Source: JBOFLG01 sp051657745 (GTDB taxonomy: Bacteria; Actinomycetota; Actinomycetes; Actinomycetales; Dermatophilaceae). From it: a DNA stretch of 39,433 nucleotides. Both the position numbers and the translations under genes were made by a program. Shown one piece after another: positions 15,227-26,111 of the stretch. The notes beneath the pieces were generated by a model. The model saw nothing but the letters and a program-made list of their open reading frames with translations, was not told the origin of the DNA and ran no database searches. Location: contig JBOFLG010000180.1 in the NCBI GenBank assembly GCA_051657745.1, forward strand, positions 1 to 39,433, written 5' to 3'. How positions within the stretch are numbered: position 1 is the stretch's first letter; every line of letters starts with the position of its first letter.

Positions 15227-16348
15227 TCAGTCCCGCAGCGCCTCGGCGTCGGCATCCCATCGCGCCCAGGCATGGTGCACCGGCCCGGGCCCAGCGCCAA
15301 TGTCCAGGTGGTCGGCCGCGGCGAGCGCGCCGCCAAGATAGGCCTTGGCGGCGCGCGCGGCGGACGGCCAGTCCGGGTGCCGGGGACGCAGCGCAGCCAG
15401 AGCCGAACTCAGCGTGCACCCGGTTCCGTGCGTGTTGCGGGTGTCGACTCGGGGTGCGCTCAATTCCTCTGGCCCGGAGTCGTCGAACCAGGCGTCGATC
15501 GCAGCCCCGCCGCCGCGGTGACCGCCGGTGCCGCCGGTGCCGCCGGTGCCGCCGGTGTCGTCGGTGCCGTCGTGACCGCGGTGACCGCTGGTGCCGCGGT
15601 GGCCGCCGCCGCCGCGGTGACTGTCGCTGCCGCGGTGGCCGTCGGTGTCGTCGTGACCGCGGTGGCCGTCGGTGTCGTCGTGACCGCCGGTGACCAGATG
15701 GCCACCGGTGACCAGATGGCCACCGGTGACCAGATGGCCACCGGTGACCAGGACCCGGCGCGCCCCCAGCTCGTGCAGCGCCCGCGCCTGCTGGTGCAGC
15801 GCGCCGACGTCGGCCGCTGGCCGAGTACCCAGCAGCACCGCCGCTTCCGCGCTGTTGGGAGTGACGACGGAGACCTGCGAGAGCAGCGTGCGCATCGCCG
15901 CCACCGCATCGTCGGCGAGCAAGCGCGAGCCGGAGGTCGACACCATCACCGGGTCCAGGACCACCGGAACGTCCCGCAGCGCCCGGTGTGTGGTCACCAC
16001 CCGGGACACGGCGCCGACGACCTCGCTGTCGCCGAGCATCCCGATCTTCACCGCGTCGACCACCACATCGTCGAGAAGGGTGAGCAGTTGCTCCTCGACG
16101 AAGGCCGCCGGCACCCGGTGTACGCCGGTCACCCCGGTCGTCGCCTGCGCGGTGAGTGCGGTGAGTACGCATGCGCCGTACGCCCCGAGCGCCGTGAACG
16201 TCTTCAGGTCGGCCTGGATGCCGGCGCCGCCGGAGGGGTCGCTCCCGGCGATCGACAGTGCGACCACGGGTCGGTCCCGATTCGTACGCGAAGCTCCCGC
16301 CGGAGGTGCGCTCGACCCCGCGCGCGGTGCTGCCGTCAGACCGGTCAT
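15227..16348 (-). CDS. thiD: Hydroxymethylpyrimidine/phosphomethylpyrimidine kinase with large His-rich insert
   Basis: 373 residues; phosphorylates HMP and HMP-P for thiamine synthesis. Ribokinase-fold landmarks are present: VALSIAGSDPSGGAGIQADLKTF (28-51), KIGMLGD, LDPVMVSTSG, TPNSAEA, and NTHGTGCTLSSALAA with Cys311 in the anion hole. The family's conserved VLVTGGHL strand-loop (199-206) is duplicated four times and then runs into a Gly/His/Asp/Thr-rich tract to about residue 281, with 12 His between 205 and 277. It resumes as AIDAWFDD, where normal ThiD continues immediately. Usual length is ~265-280, so nearly all the excess is this insert. ATG 16348 is divergent from the thiC leader. 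Confidence 0.93.
   Translation of the reverse strand: MTGLTAAPRAGSSAPPAGASRTNRDRPVVALSIAGSDPSGGAGIQADLKTFTALGAYGACVLTALTAQATTGVTGVHRVPAAFVEEQLLTLLDDVVVDAVKIGMLGDSEVVGAVSRVVTTHRALRDVPVVLDPVMVSTSGSRLLADDAVAAMRTLLSQVSVVTPNSAEAAVLLGTRPAADVGALHQQARALHELGARRVLVTGGHLVTGGHLVTGGHLVTGGHDDTDGHRGHDDTDGHRGSDSHRGGGGHRGTSGHRGHDGTDDTGGTGGTGGTGGHRGGGAAIDAWFDDSGPEELSAPRVDTRNTHGTGCTLSSALAALRPRHPDWPSAARAAKAYLGGALAAADHLDIGAGPGPVHHAWARWDADAEALRD
15506..15748 (-). repeat. In-frame minisatellite inside thiD
   Basis: GGTGACCAG recurs at 15689, 15707, 15725 and 15743, an exact 18-bp period encoding VTGGHL. To the left, 15511-15690 is a degenerate array of GGTG(A/T)CCG(C/T)... triplet-multiple units encoding Gly/His/Asp/Thr. 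All units keep frame. Confidence 0.85.
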
Positions 16349-16380
16349 CCGGGCAACTTAGCCCGTCGGCTAGCGTGGGT

Positions 16381-16470
16381 AACCCCACGGGTGCCCGAGC
16401 ACGGGCTGAGATCGGGCTGAGGCTGTCCGGACCGTTCGAACCTGTCCGGATCATGCCGGCGAAGGAAGAG
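16381..16470 (+). promoter_or_regulatory. TPP riboswitch (THI element) upstream of thiC
   Basis: The THI-box consensus is clear. GGGTGCCCG is followed by GGGCTGAGAT (CTGAGA at 16406-16411). The second half has GAACCTGTCCGGATCATGCC (from 16438) and GGCGAAGGAA just before the ribosome-binding site GAAGAGGAG. Thiamine pyrophosphate binding is expected to hide that site, shutting off thiC and genes downstream. A TAGCGT -10-like box at 16371-16376 may start the transcript. Confidence 0.92.
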
Positions 16471-16480
16471 GAGCGCCACC

Positions 16481-18229
16481 GTGCGTACCCGTCATCCCGA
16501 AGTACACCCGCAACACCGCGCAGCCACGGTCAGCAGCGACGGGGTGACGGTGCCGGTCACCGCCATCAGCCAGGCCGACAGCCCGGACGGCAGCTCGAAC
16601 CAGGACGTACTGGTCTACCGCACCGTCGGGCCCGGCAGCGACCCCGAGGTCGGGCTTGCGCCACACCGAGCCGGGTGGGTCGACGCCCGCGGCGACGTCG
16701 AGACGTACACCGGGCGCGCCCGCACCCTGGCGGATGACGGCCGCTCGGCGGTGCGTCGCGGTGCGGCCAGCACCGCCTGGCGGGGCGAGCACCGCGCACC
16801 ACGGCGGGGCCGGGCCGGTGCGACGGTGACCCAACTGCACTATGCGCGGCGCGGCGAGATCACCACGGAGATGCGATTCGTCGCGCTGCGGGAGGGATGC
16901 AGCCCGGAACTGGTCCGCGCCGAGGTGGCCTCCGGCCGCGCCATCATCCCCGCGAACGTCAACCACCCGGAGTCGGAGCCGATGGTCATCGGCCGGGCCT
17001 TTCGCACCAAGGTCAACGCGAATATCGGCAACTCTGCGGTGACCTCCTCGATCGCCGAGGAGGTGGACAAACTCTCCTGGGCGACGCGCTGGGGTGCGGA
17101 CACGGTGATGGACCTGTCTACCGGCGACGACATCCACACCACCCGAGAGTGGATCGTCCGAAACAGCCCGGTGCCGATCGGCACCGTGCCGATCTATCAG
17201 GCGCTGGAGAAGGTCGATGGGGATGCCGCGGCCCTCACCTGGGCGGTGTTCCGGGACACCGTGATCGAGCAATGCGAGCAGGGTGTGGACTACATGACCG
17301 TGCACGCCGGCGTCCGGCTCGCGTTCGTTCCGCTCACCGCAGATCGGGTCACCGGCATCGTGTCCCGAGGGGGATCGATCATGGCGGGTTGGTGTCTGGC
17401 TCACCACGAGGAGTCGTTTCTCTATACCCATTTCGACGAGCTCTGCGACATCTTCGCGCGGTATGACGTGTCGGTCAGTCTCGGCGACGGGCTCCGACCG
17501 GGGTCGGTGGCCGACGCGAACGACCAGGCGCAATTCGCCGAACTCCGCACCCTCGGCGAGCTGACCCGACGGGCGTGGGCTCGCGATGTCCAGGTGATGG
17601 TGGAGGGCCCCGGGCACGTCCCGTTGCACCTGGTGAAGGAGAACGTGGACCTCGAGCAGGAGTGGTGCCACGGGGCGCCGTTCTACACGCTCGGCCCGCT
17701 GGTCACCGACATCGCGCCGGGCTACGACCACATCACCTCGGCGATCGGCGCCGCGACCATCGCCCAGCACGGTACGGCGATGCTCTGCTACGTCACCCCC
17801 AAGGAGCACCTCGGGCTGCCCGACCGTGACGACGTCAAGACCGGCGTCATCACGTACAAGATCGCCGCGCATGCGGCGGACCTGGCGAAGGGCCACCCCG
17901 GCGCCCAGGATCGGGACAACGCATTGAGCAAGGCCCGTTTCGAGTTCCGGTGGCACGACCAGTTCGCGCTGTCGCTCGACCCCGAGACCGCGATGGCTTA
18001 TCACGACCAGACGCTGCCGGCCGAGCCCGCGAAGACGGCGCATTTCTGTTCGATGTGCGGCCCAAAGTTCTGCTCGATGCGGATCAGCCAGGACATCCGC
18101 GACGCGTACGGGTCCGCGGCCGAGCAGCGCGCCATCGCCGAGCAGGGGATGGCGGCCAAGGCTCGGGAGTTCGTCGAACTCGGCTCGACCGTGTACCTGC
18201 CGGAGCACTCGCCCGAGGCAACGCGATGA
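16481..18229 (+). CDS. thiC: Phosphomethylpyrimidine synthase (HMP-P synthase)
   Basis: 582 residues; converts aminoimidazole ribotide to HMP-P with SAM and a [4Fe-4S] cluster. The C-terminal cluster motif CSMCGPKFCSM is intact (CxxCxxxxC). Other landmarks are MRFVALREG, NVNHPESEPMVIGR, NANIGNSAV, DTVMDLSTGDDIHTTREWI, PVPIGTVPIYQALEK, DYMTVHAGV, LGDGLRPGS, MVEGPGHVPL and CYVTPKEHLGLP. Length is normal. GTG 16481 follows GAAGAGGAG at 16465-16473. It is the first gene after the TPP riboswitch and overlaps the MFS gene by ATGA. Confidence 0.97.
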   Translation: MRTRHPEVHPQHRAATVSSDGVTVPVTAISQADSPDGSSNQDVLVYRTVGPGSDPEVGLAPHRAGWVDARGDVETYTGRARTLADDGRSAVRRGAASTAWRGEHRAPRRGRAGATVTQLHYARRGEITTEMRFVALREGCSPELVRAEVASGRAIIPANVNHPESEPMVIGRAFRTKVNANIGNSAVTSSIAEEVDKLSWATRWGADTVMDLSTGDDIHTTREWIVRNSPVPIGTVPIYQALEKVDGDAAALTWAVFRDTVIEQCEQGVDYMTVHAGVRLAFVPLTADRVTGIVSRGGSIMAGWCLAHHEESFLYTHFDELCDIFARYDVSVSLGDGLRPGSVADANDQAQFAELRTLGELTRRAWARDVQVMVEGPGHVPLHLVKENVDLEQEWCHGAPFYTLGPLVTDIAPGYDHITSAIGAATIAQHGTAMLCYVTPKEHLGLPDRDDVKTGVITYKIAAHAADLAKGHPGAQDRDNALSKARFEFRWHDQFALSLDPETAMAYHDQTLPAEPAKTAHFCSMCGPKFCSMRISQDIRDAYGSAAEQRAIAEQGMAAKAREFVELGSTVYLPEHSPEATR

Positions 18230-19596
18230 GCGCCGGCGACGGCCGGCTCAGCGGCCGCCCGGCGGTGCGCGCCGGGGTGGTCGGCAACTACGTCGACCAG
18301 ATCAACATCTTCCTTCCCGTCGTGGCGCTGGCACCGGCGATCCCGACCCTGGCCGGGCCGCACGCCGGGGTCACCACCGGTGCCCTGGTGATCGTGGCCA
18401 CCCTCCTGGGTCGACCGGTTGGCTCGATGGTCTTCGGCCAGGTGGCCGACCGGCTCGGCCGGACCAGGACCACGAAGGTGGCCATCGCCGGCACCGCGGT
18501 GTGCAGCCTCGGCGTCGCGGCGGTCCCCGGGCACGAGGTGATCGGCAGTTGGGCGATCGCGGCCGTCATCGCGCTGCGGTTCGTCGGCGGCGCGTTCCTC
18601 GCCGGGGAGTACACCTCCGCGATCCCGCTCGCCATGGAGTGGTCGGGGCCCCGGCGCCGGGGGTTGGTCTCCGGCCTGATCATGGCGATGTCGCCACTGG
18701 CCCAGTCGACGATCGCGTTCACGACCGCGGGTCTCATCGCGCTCGTCGGCGCCGACGACTACGCCGCCGGGGCGTGGCGGATCCCCTTCGTCGCGGGCGG
18801 CCTGGCCAGTTTCGCGCTCCTTGCCTACTACTCGTCGCGGGTCCGGGACGCTCCCGAGGTCGCCGGTCAGCGCCGGGGCGCGGGCCCGCACCGGTGGCGC
18901 GTCGGCGCGCGGCTCCGTGACGTGCTCAGTGGGCCCCAGGCGGCGCCGTTTTGGCAGGTGTTCGGGCTGATGAGCGGTCTGTGGCTGATGACCAATATGG
19001 TCGTCATCGTCCTCGCGGGCCGGCTCGCGAGCGACCTCGGTCTCGACGGCGGCCAGGTCGCGGTTGTCATGGGGGCGGCGACCATCATCCAGGCCGTCGT
19101 CATGGCCGGCACCGGGCACCTGTCCTCACTCCTGGGGAGGCGCCGGTTCTTCACGATCTGGGGGGTGCTGGCCGCTACCGCTGGCCCCCTTCTGTGGCTG
19201 GGCACGCTCGTGCACGGCGTCATCCCGATCATGGCCGGGGTCGCGCTGCTCCAGGTGCTCACCGTGTGCGGCTACGGCCCGGTGGGCGCCTACCTGTGCG
19301 AGCGGTTCCCTGCGGACGTCCGCTCGACCGGGTACGGGACGGCCTACTCCCTCTCCATCGTGGCTCCTGCCCTGTGGCCGTGGTGGCTGCCGCCGCTGGA
19401 GTCACTCGTCGGCCGCTCGGCAGCGGTACCGACGGTGCTGGTGGCCGGTGGCCTGCTGGTGGCCGGGTGGGCGGTGCTCGGCCCGCGCCTGTCCCCAGCC
19501 GACCTGGACCGCCCGGTGGAAGAGGTGTCGCGGACATCGGAAGGGGCGGCGCGGCATCCGGTCACGGCCGGCGTCGGGCCGGCCCCGGATGCCTGA
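18226..19596 (+). CDS. MFS transporter in the thiamine operon (metabolite:H+ symporter-like), candidate thiamine-precursor carrier
   Basis: 456 residues with about 12 hydrophobic segments. GQVADRLGRTRTTKVAI is MFS motif A, and the RFVGGAFLAGEYTSAIPLAMEW segment is typical of the metabolite:H+ symporter (proline/citrate-like) branch. The second half has SSLLGRRRFFTIWG and LCERFPADVRSTGYGTAYSL, also typical of that branch. The start overlaps the thiC stop (ATGA), so it is translated with thiC and lies under the TPP riboswitch. That context, not its sequence, suggests transport of HMP, hydroxyethylthiazole or thiamine. No thiG/thiS/thiO genes are here, so imported thiazole for ThiM would make sense. 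Confidence 0.85.
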   Translation: MSAGDGRLSGRPAVRAGVVGNYVDQINIFLPVVALAPAIPTLAGPHAGVTTGALVIVATLLGRPVGSMVFGQVADRLGRTRTTKVAIAGTAVCSLGVAAVPGHEVIGSWAIAAVIALRFVGGAFLAGEYTSAIPLAMEWSGPRRRGLVSGLIMAMSPLAQSTIAFTTAGLIALVGADDYAAGAWRIPFVAGGLASFALLAYYSSRVRDAPEVAGQRRGAGPHRWRVGARLRDVLSGPQAAPFWQVFGLMSGLWLMTNMVVIVLAGRLASDLGLDGGQVAVVMGAATIIQAVVMAGTGHLSSLLGRRRFFTIWGVLAATAGPLLWLGTLVHGVIPIMAGVALLQVLTVCGYGPVGAYLCERFPADVRSTGYGTAYSLSIVAPALWPWWLPPLESLVGRSAAVPTVLVAGGLLVAGWAVLGPRLSPADLDRPVEEVSRTSEGAARHPVTAGVGPAPDA

Positions 19597-19640
19597 CCAG
19601 TGGATGACGGAGCAGCGAACGCCTGATGGACGGATGACGG

Positions 19641-20543
19641 ATGACGGACCAGCGGACGCCTGATGGTTGGGTGTCGGGCCGGCCGCGGCACCCAGATCAG
19701 CCGCGCCATCCGGACCGGCTCCGGGGCGAGATTCGGCTCGCCGTGGTCACCCTCCGTGAGCGGGCCCCCCTGGTGCACGGCATCTGCGGCACCGTGACTC
19801 AGGGGATGGTGGCCGACGGGCTACTCGCCGCGGGCGCCCGCCCGATGCTGACGGCCACCCGTGAGGAGGCACCGGCTCTGGTTGCGGTCGCGGACGCCCT
19901 GCTGGTCAATCTCGGGTCGCTCTCCTCGGACGCACGGTCGGCCGCGGTCCCGACGGTGCGTGCGGCGCAGCGGCATTCGGTCCCCTGGGTGCTCGACCCG
20001 GTGGCGGTGGGGGTCGCCCCGGTGCGGACTCCGCTCGCCCGAGAGCTGCTGGCACACCGGCCGGATGCCGTGCGCGGCAACGCCTCCGAGGTTCTCACCC
20101 TTGCGAACGGTTCAGCAGCACCGACCGAAAGCCGTGGGACCGACAGTACGGTGGACCCGGACCGAGCGGCCCAGGCGGCTCGCCACACAGCACTCGAATA
20201 CCGTTGTGTGGTAGCGGTGTCCGGTCCTGTCGACCTGGTCGCTGACGGCGACGGCATGGTCCGGGTCGCGAACGGCATCCCGCTGCTGGCGCGGGTCAGC
20301 GGCACCGGCTGCCTGCTCGGTGCGCTCACGGCAGCGATGCTCGCTGGTGCACGACTCGCGGGGACGACGCCCGGCGACGTCACTCCGCTGGGTGCGGTGG
20401 TGGCCGCCACGGCGATGCTGACCGTCGCGGCGGAACACGCCGTCGGCCTCGGCCCGGGTACCTTCCGGGCCGGCCTGCTCGACTCGTTGGCGAGCGTCAG
20501 CCCGGACCAGGTGGCCGACGAGGCCGCCCTGCGGTGGGGCTGA
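19641..20543 (+). CDS. thiM: Hydroxyethylthiazole kinase
   Basis: About 300 residues; phosphorylates the thiazole alcohol salvaged for thiamine. ThiM landmarks: PLVHGICGTVTQGMVADGLLAAGARPMLT (normally PLVHxITNxVTxxxxANxLLAxGASPxM), LLVNLGSL, PWVLDPVAVG, RGNASEVLTL, AVSGPVDLVADG, and VSGTGCLLGALTAAML with the GTGC anion hole. The first ~25 residues are Arg/Pro-rich, and the ATG sits in short direct repeats (GCGGACGCCTGATGG and GCGAACGCCTGATGG), so the true start could be a later GTG. It lies 44 bp after the MFS gene and is in the same operon. Confidence 0.92.
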   Translation: MTDQRTPDGWVSGRPRHPDQPRHPDRLRGEIRLAVVTLRERAPLVHGICGTVTQGMVADGLLAAGARPMLTATREEAPALVAVADALLVNLGSLSSDARSAAVPTVRAAQRHSVPWVLDPVAVGVAPVRTPLARELLAHRPDAVRGNASEVLTLANGSAAPTESRGTDSTVDPDRAAQAARHTALEYRCVVAVSGPVDLVADGDGMVRVANGIPLLARVSGTGCLLGALTAAMLAGARLAGTTPGDVTPLGAVVAATAMLTVAAEHAVGLGPGTFRAGLLDSLASVSPDQVADEAALRWG

Positions 20544-20577
20544 GCTGGGTGCGAGGTGGGTGTGAGGTGGGGCTGAG

Positions 20578-21225
20578 GTGGGTGTGATCGACTGGCGGCT
20601 GCACGTCATCACGGCAGGGCGGGAGCAGTCGACGGTGATGGCGGCTGCCGCGGCGGCACGCGCTGGGGCGGGCGTCATCCAGGTTCGTGACAAGGCAGCC
20701 AGCACCGAGGAGCTACTCGCGGTGGTGTGTCGTGTCGCTGATGCGGTCGCAGCGGTGTCGGCGCACACCACGGTCCTCGTCAACGACCGGGTCGAGGTGG
20801 CCGTCGCGGCCCGGGGCCTGGGGGCCGCCGTCCACGGGGTGCATCTGGGGCAGCGGGATGCCGCCGTCGCCGATGCCCGTGCCGCGCTTGGCGCGGGAGC
20901 GCTCGTCGGTCTCACCGCCGGAACCGTGGCCTTCGTCCGGGAGGCCGAGCAGCGGCGGGGTGCGCACCGCCCGGACTATCTGGGTGCGGGGCCGTTCCGC
21001 CGGACTCCGACCAAGGATGTCGGGCGGATGCCGATCGGCGTGCTCGGGTATCGCGTGCTCGCCGACGCCACCTCGATCCCGGTCATCGCCGTAGGCGGGG
21101 TGCGGCGGGATGACGTGGCCGACCTTGCCAGTACCGGGGTGGCCGGGGTGGCCGTGGTCCGCGAGGTCATGGCGGCTGTCGACCCGGGAGCAGCCGCCGC
21201 CGGCATTCTGGCGGCGTGGGGCTGA
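20578..21225 (+). CDS. thiE: Thiamine-phosphate synthase
   Basis: 215 residues, TIM barrel; joins HMP-PP and thiazole phosphate to thiamine phosphate. Landmarks are LHVITAG, GVIQVRDKAAS, VLVNDRVEVA, GVHLGQRD, VGLTAGT, DYLGAGPFRRTPTKD (pyrophosphate-binding TPTK) and IPVIAVGGV. GTG 20578 or GTG 20584 may start; GAGGTGGGG (20563-20571) is a plausible ribosome-binding site. It is the last gene of the thiC operon and ends 24 bp from the convergent etfD gene. Confidence 0.95.
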   Translation: MGVIDWRLHVITAGREQSTVMAAAAAARAGAGVIQVRDKAASTEELLAVVCRVADAVAAVSAHTTVLVNDRVEVAVAARGLGAAVHGVHLGQRDAAVADARAALGAGALVGLTAGTVAFVREAEQRRGAHRPDYLGAGPFRRTPTKDVGRMPIGVLGYRVLADATSIPVIAVGGVRRDDVADLASTGVAGVAVVREVMAAVDPGAAAAGILAAWG

Positions 21226-21249
21226 CGGCGCTCGGCAGCAGTCGCGCGG

Positions 21250-24231
<2,982 letters not shown>

Positions 24232-24247
24232 GCTGTGACAACCCTCC

Positions 24248-24285
24248 CCACTCTCAACTTTCCCGCCCGCGCCCGAAACCTTCAT
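24248..24285 (-). repeat. Single copy of a dispersed GC-rich element
   Basis: Read on the minus strand this is GATGAAGGTTTCGGGCGCGG followed by GCGGGAAAGTTG. It closely matches 34687-34719, next to tRNA-Ser. In both places a CTTCATC/GATGAAG inverted repeat lies beside it. Confidence 0.6.
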
Positions 24286-24557
24286 CTTTGCACCGGACCC
24301 GAAGCCCCCCGAAGATGAAGCTCCCGCTGCTTACTCGGGGCGCCGTGAGTGGGCCGGATCCACCTGGACCGGCCGCGGCGGCGTCTCGACGTCGATCCAG
24401 GGATAACCGGCTGTTGGACTAGGCATAACACTTCTGGTGGAATAGGGGCACCGTTCACCCGGTTGCCAGCGCAGCCGCTCCATGGCGTTGCTCGACCACG
24501 CGGCAGGGTGTGGCCCGATCGGGCCGCGGCCCCTGCTCGACCACGAAAGGCCACCTG
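24286..24557 (+). promoter_or_regulatory. Intergenic region between etfD and cysK
   Basis: 272 bp without a supported gene. It holds AAGATGAAG (24311-24319) pairing with CTTCATCTT (24280-24288), a perfect palindrome GGCCCGATCGGGCC (24512-24525), and GCTCGACCACG twice (24490-24500, 24535-24545) flanking that palindrome. The paired repeats just before cysK could be an operator; no known cysteine-regulator site is recognised. Confidence 0.35.
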
Positions 24558-25487
24558 ATGCCCATCCTCGACGACGTCACCCAGGCTGTCGGCAACACCC
24601 CGCTCGTGCGGCTCAACCGGATCATGCCCGCCGGCCCCACGGTCGCCGCCAAACTCGAGTTCTCCAACCCGGCGAGCTCGGTCAAGGACCGCATCGGTGT
24701 CGCCATCATCGACGCGGCCGAGGCGAGCGGCGACCTCACGCCCGGCGGCACCATCGTCGAGGCCACCAGTGGCAATACCGGCATCGCACTGGCCATGGTC
24801 GGCGCGGCCCGCGGCTACCAGGTGGTGCTGGCGATGCCGGAGACGATGAGCAAGGAACGCCGTGCCCTGCTGCGCGCGTACGGCGCCGAGCTGGTGCTCA
24901 CCCCGGGCAGCGAGGGGATGAAGGGCGCGGTCGCCAAGGCCGACGAGATCGTCGCCGAGCGCGAGGGCGCGGTGCTGGCGCGGCAGTTCGCCAACGAGGC
25001 GAACCCCGACGTGCACCGCCGCACCACCGCCGAGGAGATCTGGAAAGACACCGACGGCGCCGTTGACATCGTGGTGTCGGGCATCGGCACCGGCGGCACC
25101 ATCACCGGTGTGGGGCAGGTGCTCAAGGCCCGCAAGCCGAGCGTGCAGATCGTGGCCGTCGAGCCCGAGGAGTCGCCGATCCTCAACGGTGGCCAGCCCG
25201 GCCCGCACAAGATCCAGGGCATCGGCGCGAACTTCGTACCCGACATCCTCGACCGTGAGGTCTACGACGAGGTCATCGACGTCAACGCCGCGACCTCGGT
25301 CGAGTGGGCCCGCCGGGCCGCCACCGAGGAGGGCCTGCTCGTCGGCATCTCCTCGGGGTCGGCGCTCGCCGCGGCCGCACAGGTCGCGGGGCGCCCCGAG
25401 AACGCCGGGAAGACCATCGTCGTGGTCATCCCCAGTTTTGGTGAGCGCTACCTCTCCACCATTCTGTTCGAGGGTCTTGTGGACTGA
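24558..25487 (+). CDS. cysK: Cysteine synthase (O-acetylserine sulfhydrylase)
   Basis: 309 residues, PLP enzyme that makes cysteine from O-acetylserine and sulfide. Lys43 in NPASSVKDR is the PLP Schiff-base lysine. TSGNTGIALA is the substrate-binding loop, GIGTGGTITG holds the PLP phosphate, and GIGANFVPDILD and GISSGSAL are typical. The C-terminal FEGL(VD) differs from the usual terminal Ile of CysE-binding interest. The start is ATG 24558 with GAAAGG at 24545-24550. One base separates its stop from cysE, so the two are an operon. Confidence 0.96.
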   Translation: MPILDDVTQAVGNTPLVRLNRIMPAGPTVAAKLEFSNPASSVKDRIGVAIIDAAEASGDLTPGGTIVEATSGNTGIALAMVGAARGYQVVLAMPETMSKERRALLRAYGAELVLTPGSEGMKGAVAKADEIVAEREGAVLARQFANEANPDVHRRTTAEEIWKDTDGAVDIVVSGIGTGGTITGVGQVLKARKPSVQIVAVEPEESPILNGGQPGPHKIQGIGANFVPDILDREVYDEVIDVNAATSVEWARRAATEEGLLVGISSGSALAAAAQVAGRPENAGKTIVVVIPSFGERYLSTILFEGLVD

Positions 25488-25488
25488 G

Positions 25489-26082
25489 ATGTCCTGGCTG
25501 CGGCACACCCGGGCGAGCATCACCGAGGATCTCGACGCTGCGATCGGCCGCGACCCCGCGGCCGAGGGTCGGTTCGACGTCGCGGTGAATTCGCCTGGGC
25601 TGCACGCCATCTGGGCCTACCGCGTGGCCCATCGATGGTGGATGACGCCTGCGGCCCGGCCGTTCGCGCGGGTCCTGTCCACGCTCGCGCGGGCGGTCAC
25701 CGGCGTCGAGATCCACCCGGGTGCACGGATCGGCAGACGGTTCTTCATCGACCATGGCATGGGGGTCGTGATCGGCGCCACCGCGGTGGTCGGCGACGAC
25801 GTGATGATTTACCACGGGGTCACGCTCGGCGGGCGCAGTCTGCGGCGAGGCGTGAAGCGTCATCCGACCGTCGGTAATCGGGTCACTATCGGCGCCGGCG
25901 CGCGGGTTCTCGGCGATATCGAGATCGGCGCCGATGCGCAGATCGGGGCCAACTCCGTGGTGGTCAAGGACGTTCCGGCTGGCGCGGTGGCCACCGGCAT
26001 CCCCGCCACCGTGCGCTACCCCGAGGGTGCCGCCGAGGACCCGTACGACGCACTGTTCGCCGAGCCCGCGCTCTTCATCTGA
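25489..26082 (+). CDS. cysE: Serine O-acetyltransferase
   Basis: 197 residues; acetylates serine to feed CysK. It is the short actinobacterial/Bacillus type. The N-terminal helical part (LRHTRASITEDLDAAIGRDPAAEGRF) is followed by a left-handed beta helix with hexapeptides: GVEIHPGARIGRRFFIDHGMGVVIGATAVVGDDVMIYHGVTLGG, then GARVLGDIEIGADAQIGANSVVVKDVP. His in IDHG and YHGVTLGG are active-site residues of the family. ATG 25489 starts immediately after the cysK stop. It converges on the locus B CHAT gene with 29 bp between them. Confidence 0.95.
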   Translation: MSWLRHTRASITEDLDAAIGRDPAAEGRFDVAVNSPGLHAIWAYRVAHRWWMTPAARPFARVLSTLARAVTGVEIHPGARIGRRFFIDHGMGVVIGATAVVGDDVMIYHGVTLGGRSLRRGVKRHPTVGNRVTIGAGARVLGDIEIGADAQIGANSVVVKDVPAGAVATGIPATVRYPEGAAEDPYDALFAEPALFI

Positions 26083-26111
26083 GTGTGGGCGGCCCTGAGC
26101 CGCAATCGTGG

